In this document: one piece after another, positions 11,266-22,686 of the stretch
Layout of the letters: each line of letters starts with the position of its first letter
How positions within the stretch are numbered: position 1 is the stretch's first letter
Assembly: GCA_015956445.1 (NCBI GenBank)
Contig: WIUZ02000019.1
Span: 496,001-560,000, forward strand
Origin: Thelephora terrestris
Taxonomy: Eukaryota; Basidiomycota; Agaricomycetes; Thelephorales; Thelephoraceae
Direction of reading: 5' to 3'
DNA: 64,000 bases
The notes under the pieces: generated by a model
What the model saw: the letters and a program-made list of their open reading frames with translations, nothing else
Databases searched by the model: none
What the model was told of the DNA's origin: nothing
Translations under genes and position numbers: made by a program

Positions 11266-11575
11266 GCCCCCTCCTTCGCGAAGTGCCCTCTTAGGGCTAT
11301 GTATCTGAATTATTTGTACGCACTTATCAACAATACACGTGAACCAGTCGAGTGTTGTGTGACCCACCTGCTACAAGGATGGAAGACCGATCTCTTGCAT
11401 TGATACATACTCGGACTGTGCAGCCTAGCCCCTCGTCATTGAGTGTGGAGGAGAGATGAGCAATTTTAGTCGACTAGGAAATGAACTCGGAAATTTGCAT
11501 GAGATGCGCAACACACCATCGTCAATGTTCAATCGCACCTTTTGAGACCCTGGCCTCTCAGATGCTCCTCACGAG

Positions 11576-11995
11576 CCGAACGGACGCGCAATCGTCTCGA
11601 CACCGCGATTCTTTATACCGGCTGCCCCGAGCGAACTTCCTATCGGCAGAGTTGTGCACCCAGCTGGAGGAACGCGAGGTCCCCGGATTACGCAGGTCCT
11701 GCGGCTTCAAGGACAAAGGATGCTCTAGAGCGCAGTGCGTGCGCGCGGATTGCATGGGAGGGAGAAGTCTCTATTCTGAGGCAGCACACGATCCCCTTTG
11801 TCAGCAAAAACAAGTACCTTGAGCTCCATTGAATGGCTCGCGTCCCAGATCTCTGGCCAAAAGTCCATCCGTCTCTAGATCAGTAGCGCGGGAAAATCGT
11901 GCGTAGATCATGCTTCGGTCAAGCCCCATGATTACAGAAATTCTACAGCGGGAAGATCCCCAGCGTGGGTTGGGAGACGAGGTCAAGCACGTCGT
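11576..11995 (+). pseudogene. decayed GST copy
   Basis: Stretches of nucleotide similarity to the intact GST upstream appear in the same order: ccgaacggacgc (NPNGR region), aacaagtaccttgagctcc followed by atggct (KYIELQWLA region, now with a stop), and tgcttcggtcaagccc followed by cagaaattctac and aagatccccag ([18 protein letters not shown] region). Stops and indels break every frame. It looks like an old tandem duplicate of the gene at 10376-11265. Confidence 0.65.
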
Positions 11996-12452
11996 GCTAG
12001 AGTTTTTCCACGTCGAGCACCCATCGAGTCGGACTCCGATTGCTGTCATATGTGTTTCCATCGCTCCGTCAACGTTCAACATTCGCCAGATACATCCGAG
12101 TACATTTTTTGTATCTTCGCGAAGTACATCTCGAACATATCGTCGCAGGCGCTTTCGCAAGAGGGCGTACGAAGGAACGCCGCAGAGCGAAGATGCGCGA
12201 AGCTGCACGGGTAAGGGTGTGTGTTTCGAAGGTACAACTGGCAACCATTCACCCGCGAGGTCGAGGCACCACCACGCATTCTTTGATTATTGAGATCAAC
12301 CCTCCGTCATCCTTGGGTGTCTCGACCATGGAGTTACGGGTGTCGGTAAGCCCCCGCTCACACAGGACAGCGATGAACGCGGCAGGAAGGGAGACGACCA
12401 AACTTTAATAAAGGATAGCTTCACCGCGGACGATGGTGGGATCGAAGCTAGT
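11996..12452. other. intergenic, no gene seen
   Basis: No recognisable coding signal. It may contain the last, unalignable part of the decayed GST. Confidence 0.4.
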
Positions 12453-12665
12453 TCACTGAGGCAAGACGGGATTGAGGCGGGCTAGGGGGTGCCCGCGAGA
12501 GATGTTGCTGATAATTGTAAACTCGGTCTCGCTGGGTTGGGTGAAATGCAACTGGAGCTGGGTCTCATTGTTGACATTGAGAGCGGATGTGACCCGGGCG
12601 AAGAACAAACCTGCCCGTCTGCCCAGAAGACTCACAAAGATGAGGGTGTCCAAATCTCCCCGTGT
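12453..12665 (-). pseudogene. possible DUF6535-like relic
   Basis: On the minus strand a 66-codon frame reads MDTLIFVSLLGRRAGLFFA and continues through RVTSALNV. This recalls the start of the DUF6535 membrane-protein family common in Agaricomycetes, where a D-T-L-L segment is followed by AGLFSAV and T-A-F. A GTGAGT and a CAG flank the extra residues between DTLIF and AGLF, but that gap is only about 25 nt, too short for an intron. The rest of the family is not found. This is a weak call. Confidence 0.25.
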
Positions 12666-13829
12666 TCCTTCGCGAAGTCGCGGTCACATTCGCGTTGGAA
12701 TTAGTACTAGACGAGAGCGGTATTGGTCGGTCCAAGGAGGTGTAGAAAGAGGGTTGGCAATCTCTCGAGTATTGAGTCTGAGAGAGAGACGCGGTTAGGA
12801 AGGTTTGGAGACGAATTGAAGATTATACGCAGTTGGAACGTTGATGGCTGTCTCCCCCATGTGATGTGGTACGAAGAGCTGACTCAGGGAAAACTCGATC
12901 GGCTGCTGCGAAGCTGCGGGGTGATGATGAGGGGAACTCACAACGCCTTCTTCGTTTACACACCTCCGTCTTTGAAACCGGGCAGTCCCATCCCCCCCGA
13001 ATATATGCCAGCAGCTTCGTTTGGGCGATTTACCTCACCCCCTCTGCCGAAATCAATCTGCGATGATTCTTCCACCATTTCCCGAGTTTTCGTCATGAGG
13101 GATTGAAGACAACGTCGGCCTCCCTTCTTCTGCGCCCCACTTAACGCTCCGTTCTTCCATCCTCATGCGAGTTTGATACTGCTAGTCACACCGCGTTGCC
13201 TCACGATGACAGCGCCTGCCGTCAAATGCGATAGTACTAGTAGGACCAACCCGGAGGTTGGTGCATCTGAGCCGTGATCCACTCGGGGTAGGAATTTTCC
13301 GCATGTGCGTCTCCAGAACTCGCGATTGTCCCTTCGATATATCCGCTGAACACCGGCAGCTCCCACATACGAGCTTTCTACCTATGCCATTCGTCATCGA
13401 CAGACTTGCCTTCCACGCTCTCATCCCATCAACTACGCCAATCCGATCAAATGCTATTCGGGCGTGATGGTCATGGACTGATATTGCACCAGCTCGCGCT
13501 CTCTCGGAACATTTCCGAAGCTTGGCCCGCACCATTGACCGTGGATGATTTCTAGCCCCGCCGTGCGGTTAAATTCTGGCTGTAATCCCGACCGACGTTC
13601 ATCAACTCAGGTTTTGCTGTACCTAGGGCGAATTTCATGGGCTGCAATCGTCCCGGTCGTGTAGATAAATGCGAAACTAGTACCAGTCGCCAACTTTATA
13701 ATCTGTATCTTGCATTGTTCGTTCCGTAAACGACGTCCAGCAAATGTGGCTGAATCCCCGCGCTCAACCAACCGCATCAAGGCACGTGGTCGGCGCTGCA
13801 GGCACTTCATCCTGAACGTCTGCACAACA
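12666..13829. other. intergenic, no supported gene
   Basis: Short frames on both strands show no recognisable domain. The last few hundred bases are the presumed upstream region of the NACHT-WD40 gene. Confidence 0.4.
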
Positions 13830-16800
13830 ATGCCGTGGTACAAAAGATCCAAGAAATCTTTCCAACCATCTCAAACCCTTGCTTTCTTCATCCCCGCCTA
13901 CATCGCCGCAGGACCTCTCGGCATTGGTGCGGATCTAAGCCCAGACATTGGGCCCAAAGGTGTGTTCCGTTCATAGCCCGATGATGTCTATCTGATCACC
14001 CCACCAGGGTCAAACGGTGGGAGAGGATACAGAATTGTAAATCGAGGCATCGTGAATCGGCAGCCCGAACCATCGGATGTATTGCCTGCGACTCCCGGAT
14101 TTGAGGATACTATTACGCGTGAGTGCATCCTGCTGCGACTGATAAGGCCGACGCCTGCGATCCTGATAACGACACACGATCCAGAACACGAAAGACAAGT
14201 GCCCTTGGACGCACCGAACGAACGATCCGGTCTGATCGCCCGCGATCTCTCCCCCGTCGGTCAGAGGGAGCCAGGAATTCAAAAGGAGGGGGAGAATCAA
14301 GATCGAGCGACACCACCTGCTGCAGTCGGGACTCAAAGCGTTCACCCTGACGGAAACGCCCAGGAGACTGTTCAGTCGGGTGAATCTAGGGGTGAGCGCC
14401 GATTCTCTCGCTGTCTTCTAAGCGTGCTGAAGTCTGCCAGTCGCGATAAGAGACTGGAAGGACAGGGCCATCGGGGTTGTTGGGATTGCAGCCGACATTG
14501 CCATGGGCGCTGCCGAAGCTTTCAGCCCCCTCAAAGCCACCCTAGCGACCATCTCCGCCGTCTATGCCCAATACCAGGCTCGTCCACCGCCCTCCTTCGG
14601 AAAATCATTCTGACCAATCTATATCCAGGGCACTGCTGCTGTCATGGACAAAGTTGAATCCCTCCGTTCACGCGTCGCTGCGCTGGAGGAGGTTTTCAAG
14701 AAGCCCATTGATGACGATGCCGAAAAAAAACGCCGCAAAGAACTACAAATGTGTGTGGATGGAACCAATTTCCATTCAACCCAAACACTCATAGCTTCTC
14801 AGAAAATTCAAGTCCATCGAAGAAACATTGCGACTGTTTCCCCAGAAGTCTTTAATCTTGCGTGTTGCCGATCATGTCAAGGACAATGAAGATGTTTCTG
14901 GGCTCCTCGAAGATTTGCGGGAGGCTATCAATGACTACCAGGTTTGTTTGCGACCTCAGCACTAATCTCAATGTTGACAATGACTGCAGATGGTGCAACA
15001 AATGGCAATTTACGACCAAGGGTGCAAGTTGATTGTGAGTATCCACATGGGTGAATCTTGTCTCTGAGCAGAGCATTGACTTCTCTAAACAGGATGCAGG
15101 TCAGACCACATTCCACCTCTAACGGCAGGACCCTGACATGAGACTTCTACAGCTGAGAAGGTGATCCTCAATAACTTCCGCCGTGCACCAGGGGCCGGGT
15201 ACCAACGTGAAGGTCGCAAAGGATGTTTGAAGGGAACCCGCAGAATGGTGCTGGACCAGATTGAGCTATGGGCAAGGGACTTCACCAAGTTGCCTGTCTA
15301 TTGGTTGAATGGCTTGGCTGGGACAGGAAAGAGCACCATTGCACAGACAATTGCAGAGCGGATGTTTGCAGAGGGACAGCTTGGTGCCTCCTTCTTCTGC
15401 TCACGAGACTTTGAGGACCGGAGCAACCTTCACTTCATCTTTCCCACCATCGCTGTCCAGCTGGCCCGGAGGTACACCAAATTCCGATCAATCTTTGTCT
15501 CGCTTGTAGACTCAGATCCAGATGTTGCCCACGATTCTCTCTCCAACCAAATGGACAAGCTGATTGTGCAGCCACTCAAGGAGACCTCCATCTCAACCAT
15601 CATTGTCATTGATGCCCTGGATGAATGTAAGGACAAGGAGTCCACCTCAGCAATCCTTTCTGTCCTTGCACAATTTGTACTCCAGGTGCCAAAGGTCAAA
15701 TTCTTCCTTACTGGCCGCCCAGAACCACGTATCCGGAAAGGCTTCCACCTCCCCCTTTTGACAAGAGCAACAGATATCTTCCTTCTCCATGAGGTCAAGC
15801 CAGATCAAGTCAACAGCGATATCAGACAATTCTTCAAGGAGAGCTTCCTGGAACTTGCCTATCATCATCCTGGGCTAGATCACTGGCCTGCCAAGGAACA
15901 GATGGACCTCCTTTGTGAGAGGGCAGCAGGGCTGTTTGTTTATGCTGTGGCAACAGTCAAATTCATTGATAGCCAGAATTATCCCCCCAAAAAACGGCTG
16001 GATCTCCTTTTGCAGTCTGCAGGGGGCAGTGTTCATGTAGGGGGAACCGAGTTTGAAGAAAACACATCCCTAGATTCACTGTATAGGTTGATTCTTCAGG
16101 GAGCATTCAAGAGTGATGGTGCTGAAGATGATCCCAAAGTCCACTCTGTACTTGCTGCCATTGTCCTTGCTGCCAATCCCCTCTCTCCATCTGCCATTGC
16201 TACACTCCTTGGAGTTGATCCTGAGGATGTGACTCCCATCTTGTCATCAATCCACTCCCTCCTTATCCTTCATGAAGACATCAGTAAACCTGTCCGACCA
16301 TTCCATAAATCCTTTCCTGACTTTATCACCAATCCCACCCGCTGTACCAACCAGAAGCTTTGCATCTCTCCCTCCCATCACCTGGGCCTTTTGGTCCCTT
16401 GCTTGACTCTTATGAACAACACACTAGAAAAGAATATGTGTCAACTCCCAGAGGCTGTTAACAACTCTCAGGTAGAAGACTTGCAGGAGAGGGCAGACAA
16501 GTACATCAGCCAGGGTTTACAATATGCATGCAGGTTCTGGCACAAGCACCTTGTCAATGAGCCTACAACAAAAAGGGATGAAATCACTTCTGCTCTCTAT
16601 TGCTTCCTTGAGAAGAAGTTCTTGTATTGGTTGGAAGTGCTGAGTGTCCTTGGTGCTTTGAGGAATGCAGTTGATGCACTAAAATTTGTTGGAGAGTGGT
16701 CAGAGGTGAGCTGAATTCTTATGTTTAGTACATTGCAAACATCTGCTGACTTGAACCAGGACACATCACTTCTTGACCTTGCCAATGACTGCTTTAGATT

Positions 16801-18658
16801 TGTCATGGGGTTTTTTGAGGTTATCAGCACATCTGCTCCCCACATCTACCACTCTGCCCTTCCTCTATCCCCCAAGGGATCTCTTGTGCAAAGATACTAT
16901 AGATCACAAGTTGATCCACTGGCAAAAGTCACTTGTGGAGTCCCAGACTTGTGGGATCCAAGCATTGCCAATGCAAGTTTTCCAGAATTCATTCGTGCCG
17001 GTGGGTGGTCACCTTGCAGCAGGTTCATTGCAGTTGTTTTCTATTCCTCCCCTAAAATAGTGATTCTGGATGCAGTGACTCTCAAACAACTCTACACTGT
17101 TTACCCCAAGAGCAGAGGAAGAGACTGGGAGGAGATTGTTTTCTCCTCAGATGGCCATTTATTAGCAGGTCACTCTTGGACAGAGGACTGCATTGTCACT
17201 TGGGACCTTAAGACAGGTGGTGTGATTGGTGAAATCAGCACAGAAAAAGCTGGTAATTGCAAGTCAATGTCATTTTCTGACTGTGGAACAATGCTTGGGG
17301 TTCTATTTCAGAAAACCATCATGACCTACAATATTCTTTCCAATACCTGCATATCTTCCCATCAAGTTCAAGAACCTGCTGTTGGTACCATTTGGACCTA
17401 TGGTGAATGTCTTCGATTTGCCACTGTCAATTCAGGGTCTATTTCCATATGGCAAGTCGGCTTCACCCCAGCTCATACACCAACAAGAGTTGCCTCTTTG
17501 TCCACCCCAGAGGATTTCTCCTCCAGCAGTCTTGTTCTGCTCCCCACACTCTCCTGGCTTGCATTTATTGTTGAGGGCAGAGTGATAGTATGGGATGCTC
17601 AGAACCACAAGGTCCTCCTAAATCATGTTGATGTTGAGAAGCCCCGAATAATGTCCTTTTCCTCAAGTGGACTTTTTTTCATTTGTGGAACTGAGGGAAC
17701 AGAATTGTATCTGTGGAGGAAATCTCCTAGTGGTTATCTTCCTCATCAAAAGCTTGTGTCCAGGGGTATCTGGAACTTCCCACTAGTTTCCCCAGATGGG
17801 GAGTCAGTGATCTCAATTACATCTTATGGAAAAGCCATTCAGCTGTGGCACATAGCAAAATCTTCTACCTCCTTCTCTGGTGTTTCTACACAAGCTTCAT
17901 GTGACCATGAAGATTTCCTTGTAGACTTATCTGCTGATGAATCACTCATTGCAGTTGCACAGAGGACAAGCCATACAGTTACTATCTTTGCCATGAAGTC
18001 TGGTGCTCCTTGGTTGGTCATTGATGCAGATACAGTGATTTGTGGTGTGAAGATTACAAAGGATAAAATCATTGTCATTGGTGATGGAAAGATTGTCACT
18101 TGGAACTTACCTGGAAGGGATGGTGATTTCAGTGCTGATAGGGCTCATACAGTTGCTTTCCAAAACTCAGGACATGTTGAATATCTACGGGCATCTGTGG
18201 CACCCAACCTTGACTATCTTGCCATTGCATCTTTACGGGAATCAGAAGAAAGCCTGTGTGTTTATAATATGCACAATGGGGAAAAGCTTGCAGTTGCCAG
18301 GTCAGAAGGGTGGATAACAGGATTTACTCCAGATAGCTGTGGGGTCTGGATTTCAAGATACGATGGTGTAGTGGACCAGTGGACAATTGTTGAAGAAGGT
18401 GGATCCAATGGCCTTAAGCTACAGAAAGTTGGAACCTGGAGAACACCACAGGATGGTTTCCCCTGGCACTCTCCTTGTGGCTATCAACTCACAGATGATG
18501 GAAGAATACTCTCCTCCAGTGGAAAGCATCTCTTATGGTTACCTCATCATTGGCGACCAAACACAAAGTTACAAGTGAGGTGGGGTAGAAATATTCTGGT
18601 GGTATGGAATGAGTACCTACTAGAGCCCATCATATTGAAGCTAGAAGTGTACCTTTGA
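13830..18658 (+). CDS. NACHT-WD40 (NLR-like) protein, 1449 aa
   Basis: A STAND/NLR-type signalling ATPase of the fungal NACHT family, proteins implicated in non-self recognition. Exons 13830-13959, 14008-14118, 14185-14391, 14441-14577, 14629-14750, 14803-14941, 14990-15034, 15093-15099, 15153-16705 and 16760-18658 join in phase. The Agaricomycete-type N-terminal helical region (about residues 150-350) includes VGIAADIAMGAAEAFSPL and FKSIEETLRLFPQKS. The NACHT domain follows, with Walker A GLAGTGKS at about 353-360 and Walker B IIVIDALDEC at about 449-458. The region after about residue 820 (IYHSALPLSPKG onward, then repeated D-G-H/W-D units) is a WD40-type beta-propeller. Exon 8 is only 7 nt (D-A plus one base). 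The intron after exon 4 starts GCTCGT, not GT, so that junction is the weakest. Exons 9 and 10 are AT-richer than neighbouring genes. The first three exons are the least certain. Confidence 0.85.
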
Positions 18659-19558
18659 GTGTTTCTGTCCCTCCTATACCTTTATCTCAATTTTGCATTA
18701 TACTGTGTACAATACTTTGAATTGACCAAAAGTGCTCGCATACCCAGCCATCATCACCATCAATTCCATGCAAATCACTGGATGAAGCTGGGGTTGAGAA
18801 CGACCTGCAAGTGCTTGAGTTCCGGTGCACTCTCGGTTCCTTGATAGAAGGGGCCAAGGGAGAGGATTGAGGAAAGTAATGGCAAAAGTTCAGGGTACAC
18901 CACTGACAATCAAAGGCTGCCCCGACAACAGAAATTGTGAGATTCAAAACTTGCATGGTGTGTTAGGCTGTTGCGCACTGGAGAGATGGGTCTACGGCAT
19001 CCCCCCTACTGGTGGACACCATGGTCTCCCTTTCGGAGGGCACCGTTGTTTGGGGGATGAAACGGAATCAACAAAAGTGCTTGCAAAATGGAACGAGCAG
19101 GATCGAAGAGTACTGGCAAGCGCAATTTGGGGTCCTGGTGGCATTCTCGACGTGGGGATGCTCTACTCTCACCCTATGCGAGAGCGATATTGTTGTTCGA
19201 CGGTCTACTGTATTTATTCAGTAGCCCGCTTCCACCGCTTGCGAAAGAGACTCTCCCGTGCTTCACGTATCATCTGTCTGTTTAGCCACAGGTCGTTCAT
19301 AGCATGGGGTTACTGCAAGAAGAGGGGTCATGTGGGTTCCTAACCAAGGGTGGAGCATTGAACGAAGTCGAAAGTCAGGGGCTACACGGGTACCTGGTTC
19401 TTGTGTTCTGTTGACGCTCAAATGGCAGAATGGTGGGGACGATGGGTAACACGAAGAGACTGGGTTGGATTAGGGTGCATTATTAGCACAAAAAATTAAT
19501 AAACTGAAAGAGAGAGCGTGTCAACACGAGAACACGGGTCAAAGAATTCGACTCACGT
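18659..19558. other. intergenic, 3' flanks
   Basis: Contains the 3' region of the NACHT gene and of the convergent mitoribosomal protein gene. A 172-codon frame at 18825-19343 has no recognisable domain and is probably chance. Confidence 0.45.
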
Positions 19559-20107
19559 CTACCAAAACTCCCTCTTCTTGGCCCTGATTTTGTGAGCCAA
19601 CGCCTTCTTCTCGCCCCACTTGTCCCTCTCGCGCTGATGCAGGTCGGCAGTGTTCCTGACCCGCTGCTTCCAGACCCCGCTCTTCAATCCCGCCACGAGA
19701 GAAACGAAGCCGGGAGCGCAGTTGAATTTGGCTGCGAGTTTTGTACAGGTCCACTTGGCGGGGTTCGAATGACGGAGGTCTCTCATGGACCGGATCGCTT
19801 GGTCTGTCAATTGGGGGTATTGTTTCTTTGGGATGAGCGAAGGCCGGGAGACGGGTGGCAACGAAGGGTCCGTGAATGGATTTGTGGTGCTCTGTGGCTG
19901 GGCGGGTGGACGGAGGAGGGGGGAGGAAGGGGAGGTGGTGAATGATTCGGGCGAGGGCATCGTTGGAGGAGGGCGGTGGATGAACGTCACGTTGTCCTCG
20001 AGCGTAAGCTTTGGAACGTCAGCTAGAGGGTCCGGGACCCTGGACGGAGGTCTAGTCGGTAGACGGGTGGAATAACATCGACGAAGTGTTCGAGCCAGCG
20101 CGGACAT
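19559..20107 (-). CDS. MRPL20: mitochondrial ribosomal protein L20 (mL58), 182 aa
   Basis: Component of the large subunit of the mitochondrial ribosome. A single exon of 182 codons. The N-terminus is a typical mitochondrial targeting sequence (ALARTLRRCYSTRLPTRPP: basic, hydroxylated, no acidic residues). A Pro/Ser-rich linker follows. The conserved C-terminal domain reads PKKQYPQLTDQAIRSMRDLR, then KWTCTKLAAKFNCAPGFVSL, ending in a very basic tail. This matches the fungal MRP-L20 family. The start codon lies 107 nt from the divergent ALG7 start codon, so the two genes probably share one promoter. Confidence 0.85.
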   Translation of the reverse strand: MSALARTLRRCYSTRLPTRPPSRVPDPLADVPKLTLEDNVTFIHRPPPTMPSPESFTTSPSSPLLRPPAQPQSTTNPFTDPSLPPVSRPSLIPKKQYPQLTDQAIRSMRDLRHSNPAKWTCTKLAAKFNCAPGFVSLVAGLKSGVWKQRVRNTADLHQRERDKWGEKKALAHKIRAKKREFW

Positions 20108-20214
20108 GATCGTCGGAAGAGAAAGCCAGGCGTGCCTTCACCTGTGTCTCCCACGCGTCTGATACGGACACGTTTCACCCCCACATTATGCTCACTCACC
20201 TCACCGAATAAACG
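20108..20214. promoter_or_regulatory. divergent promoter, MRPL20 / ALG7
   Basis: Only 107 nt separate the two start codons of the head-to-head genes. It must hold both core promoters and both leaders unless one gene starts inside the other. No TATA element is obvious; a pyrimidine-rich stretch precedes the ALG7 start. Confidence 0.6.
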
Positions 20215-21894
20215 ATGGTAGACGGCCTAAAACCTCGCCCGCTCTCTGGATTCTTCCTGCTGGGAGTCTTGGTCCCAATCGCGCTCTGGTTCATCCTCAG
20301 ACCGTTCCTCGACCCAGTGCCCTCCGTCCCAGCGCTCTACACTTCCTCTGGATTCTCCATCCTCGCTTTCGTCACGACCTTGTATCTGGTTCCCGCTCTT
20401 GGTCCACGTTTCGTTCAAGCGAATCTCAAAGGACGAGATCTGCTCAAGACCTATTCCACTCCGATGTACGTCCCACTGTCGAACACCTTTTTCGTGATCC
20501 TGACGGAATCCCTTCCCAAGCCCAGAAAGCCAGGGTCTCGTGTGCGCTTCGGTATACCTGCTATCTCTCATCCTTTTCATCCCCTTCGCCTTTTCCAATG
20601 TCTTTGCCGATCGATTCAGCAGCCAGCAGAAATCCGTGCACGGTCTCGCCATCGACGAATTCCCCCATCACCAAGTCCGTTTCCTCAATAAACGTCTTTT
20701 GATTGAAAGCCTAACTCTTGCCCGTAGCTCTCGGTATACCTCTCTTCCATCATCTCGTTGATGATGGCCACCCTCCTCGGATTTCTCGACGACGTCTTTG
20801 ACATTCGATGGAGGCACAAGTTACCCGTCCCAATCATCGCCTCGATCCCACTCTTGATCGTCTATTTTGCCGAGCGGGGTAACACGAACGTGGTGGTTCC
20901 TAAACCGCTTCGTCCACTCATAGGCTCCCTTATCAATCTCGGTGTGTTGTTCAGGTTGTGAGAGCCCCCTCATCGATTTTGACGACATCTAGGTCCGCTG
21001 TATTATCTCTACATGTCTCTCCTGTCCACATTTTCCACGAACAGCATCAACATTTTGGCTGGAATCAACGGTTCCGAGGTGTTACAGGCCATCATCATCA
21101 CCATCTCGGTTATCGTCAACGACCTGTTGTACCTTCCCTGGCCGATCGACTGGAGGATTCCGCTGCACCTGCTAGGGAACCAGAGCGAGATCGGCAGCGA
21201 GATCAGGATTGGAGGCGTGTGGAGCGCGGGAATGGCTCATGGTAGTCGGGTGCTTGTGGAGAGACATCTGTTCAGCCTCTACTTCATGTTGCCGTTGTTG
21301 GGCGTTTGCACCGGGTTTTTGTATCACAATTGGTATGGGCCTCGTGAACCCTCTGGTTCTGGAGTTTTGTGTTGACATGGTGTTGCGGGCAGGTACCCCG
21401 CGAGAGCTTTTCCAGGAGATACGCTTTGTTACCTGACCGGGATGGCGTTTGCCGTCGTCGGCATCCAAGCGCACTTCTCCAAGACTCTGCTTCTGTTCTT
21501 CCTGCCTCAGATCTTCAACTTCCTCCTATCGTGTCCCCAACTTTTTGGGCTGGTCCCTTGCCCCCGACATCGGGTTCCACGGTTCGACCCTGAAACCAAC
21601 CTCCTCCACCCTTCCACCGTCGCATTCGAGCGTCCTCCATCCATGCGGACATCTTCGACCCTTCACTTGCTTTCCCTCCTCGGACTGACACGTCTGACAA
21701 AACACCCCAAGAGCGGTCAGATCTTTGAAGCCACGAATCTGACCATCCTGAATCTGTTCTTGATCAAACTCGGGCCGATGACGGAGAGGCAGCTTGTGAA
21801 GGTTTTGGGCGCGACTCAGGTGGCCGGGAGTGTGTTTGCGTTCTTGATCAGATACGGATTGGCGGGGTTGGTATACGATGGGGACAGGCGGTAG
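20215..21894 (+). CDS. ALG7: UDP-GlcNAc:dolichyl-P GlcNAc-1-P transferase (GPT), 486 aa
   Basis: First enzyme of N-glycan lipid-linked oligosaccharide synthesis: it transfers GlcNAc-1-phosphate from UDP-GlcNAc to dolichyl phosphate in the ER membrane, and is the tunicamycin target. Exons 20215-20465, 20521-20674, 20728-20941, 20993-21332 and 21393-21894 join in phase to 486 residues, close to the 410-490 usual for the family. Family motifs are present: IPESQGL, the Asp-rich GFLDDVFDIRWRHK, NSINILAGINGSE, the histidine loop VGIQAHFSKT, and CPRHRVPRFD. About ten hydrophobic segments fit a polytopic membrane protein. All four introns are GT-AG and 51-60 nt. Divergent from MRPL20. Confidence 0.95.
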
Positions 21895-22102
21895 TTCTCG
21901 TGACGTTCGATACCGTTGGTCATTGCGACGTAAATTGTGAGTGTATTTATCCGTGAGTTAGTTCGGACCTTTCTCATGAACTCTGTCCAGATTACAATTG
22001 GGCGTTTATTGTTATTGTTACAGATTAAGGAAATGAAGAAGACTATCTCCTTTGAAGCAAACTCTCCCATCGGATCTTCGATTCTCGGTCGTGCGTGGCA
22101 CG

Positions 22103-22571
22103 CTAAGTCACGATCTGAACCTTGTTCTATTGAAACCCGGCGGCGAAAGCGAGAATCAGTGGCCGCGATTGGATAGCCGGGTGCTTGGACGTTACCTTGT
22201 AGAATGCAACGTAGTTCTTGATGTTCGTCGCCTTCTCTTTGGGATCAGGGTAGTACCAGGCGATATCCTGGATCTTTTTTCCTTCCACGTCGGCGTCGTA
22301 ATACGCGGCGGTTCTGGTGAAGAGATGTTATCAGATGACGAGTGGGGGGCGATCTGACTGGACGAACCCTTTCCATGGACAAACGGTGCTGTGAAGGTGA
22401 AAAGATAAGACGAGCGTCGGGACAGATAGGAGAGGAGGGATCGCACCTAGTCTTGGACGGAGAGAAGAGAGTCTTATCGACCGAGTCTGGAGGGAAATAG
22501 TGGTTGTTTTCGACCACGATAGTCTTGTTGGACTCTGCGATGACCTTTCCGTTGACTGTGACCTTGGCCAT
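22103..22571 (-). CDS. DUF427-domain protein, 95 aa
   Basis: Small soluble protein of the DUF427 family, of unknown biochemical role. Minus-strand exons 22571-22447, 22388-22368, 22313-22196 and 22126-22103 join in phase to 95 residues: MAKVTVNGKVIAESNKTIVV, then NHYFPPDSVDK, then TVCPWKG, then TAAYYDADVEGKKIQDIAWY and YPDPKEKATNIKNYVAFYK, which are the family signatures. Exons 2 and 4 are only 21 and 24 nt, so gene finders may miss this gene or truncate it. It is convergent with ALG7, whose stop lies 208 nt away. A TATA-like element sits about 110 nt upstream. Confidence 0.85.
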
Positions 22572-22677
22572 TTTCAAAACTTTAGGTTCGCGGTGCTCGT
22601 GTGTGAAGGGGGTGGAAAGGGAAGGTAAAGAGGAGAGCGTTGATAAGTTCAGGGGGAGAGGGGAATGTCCCACTCTC

Positions 22678-22686
22678 TTTTTATAT
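22678..22686 (-). promoter_or_regulatory. TATA-like element of DUF427 gene
   Basis: Minus-strand cacatataaaaag lies about 110 nt upstream of the start codon at 22571. Confidence 0.45.

Noticed and set aside
18825-19343. 172-codon frame between the NACHT gene and MRPL20
   Set aside because: No recognisable domain, and it lies in the 3' flanks of two convergent genes.
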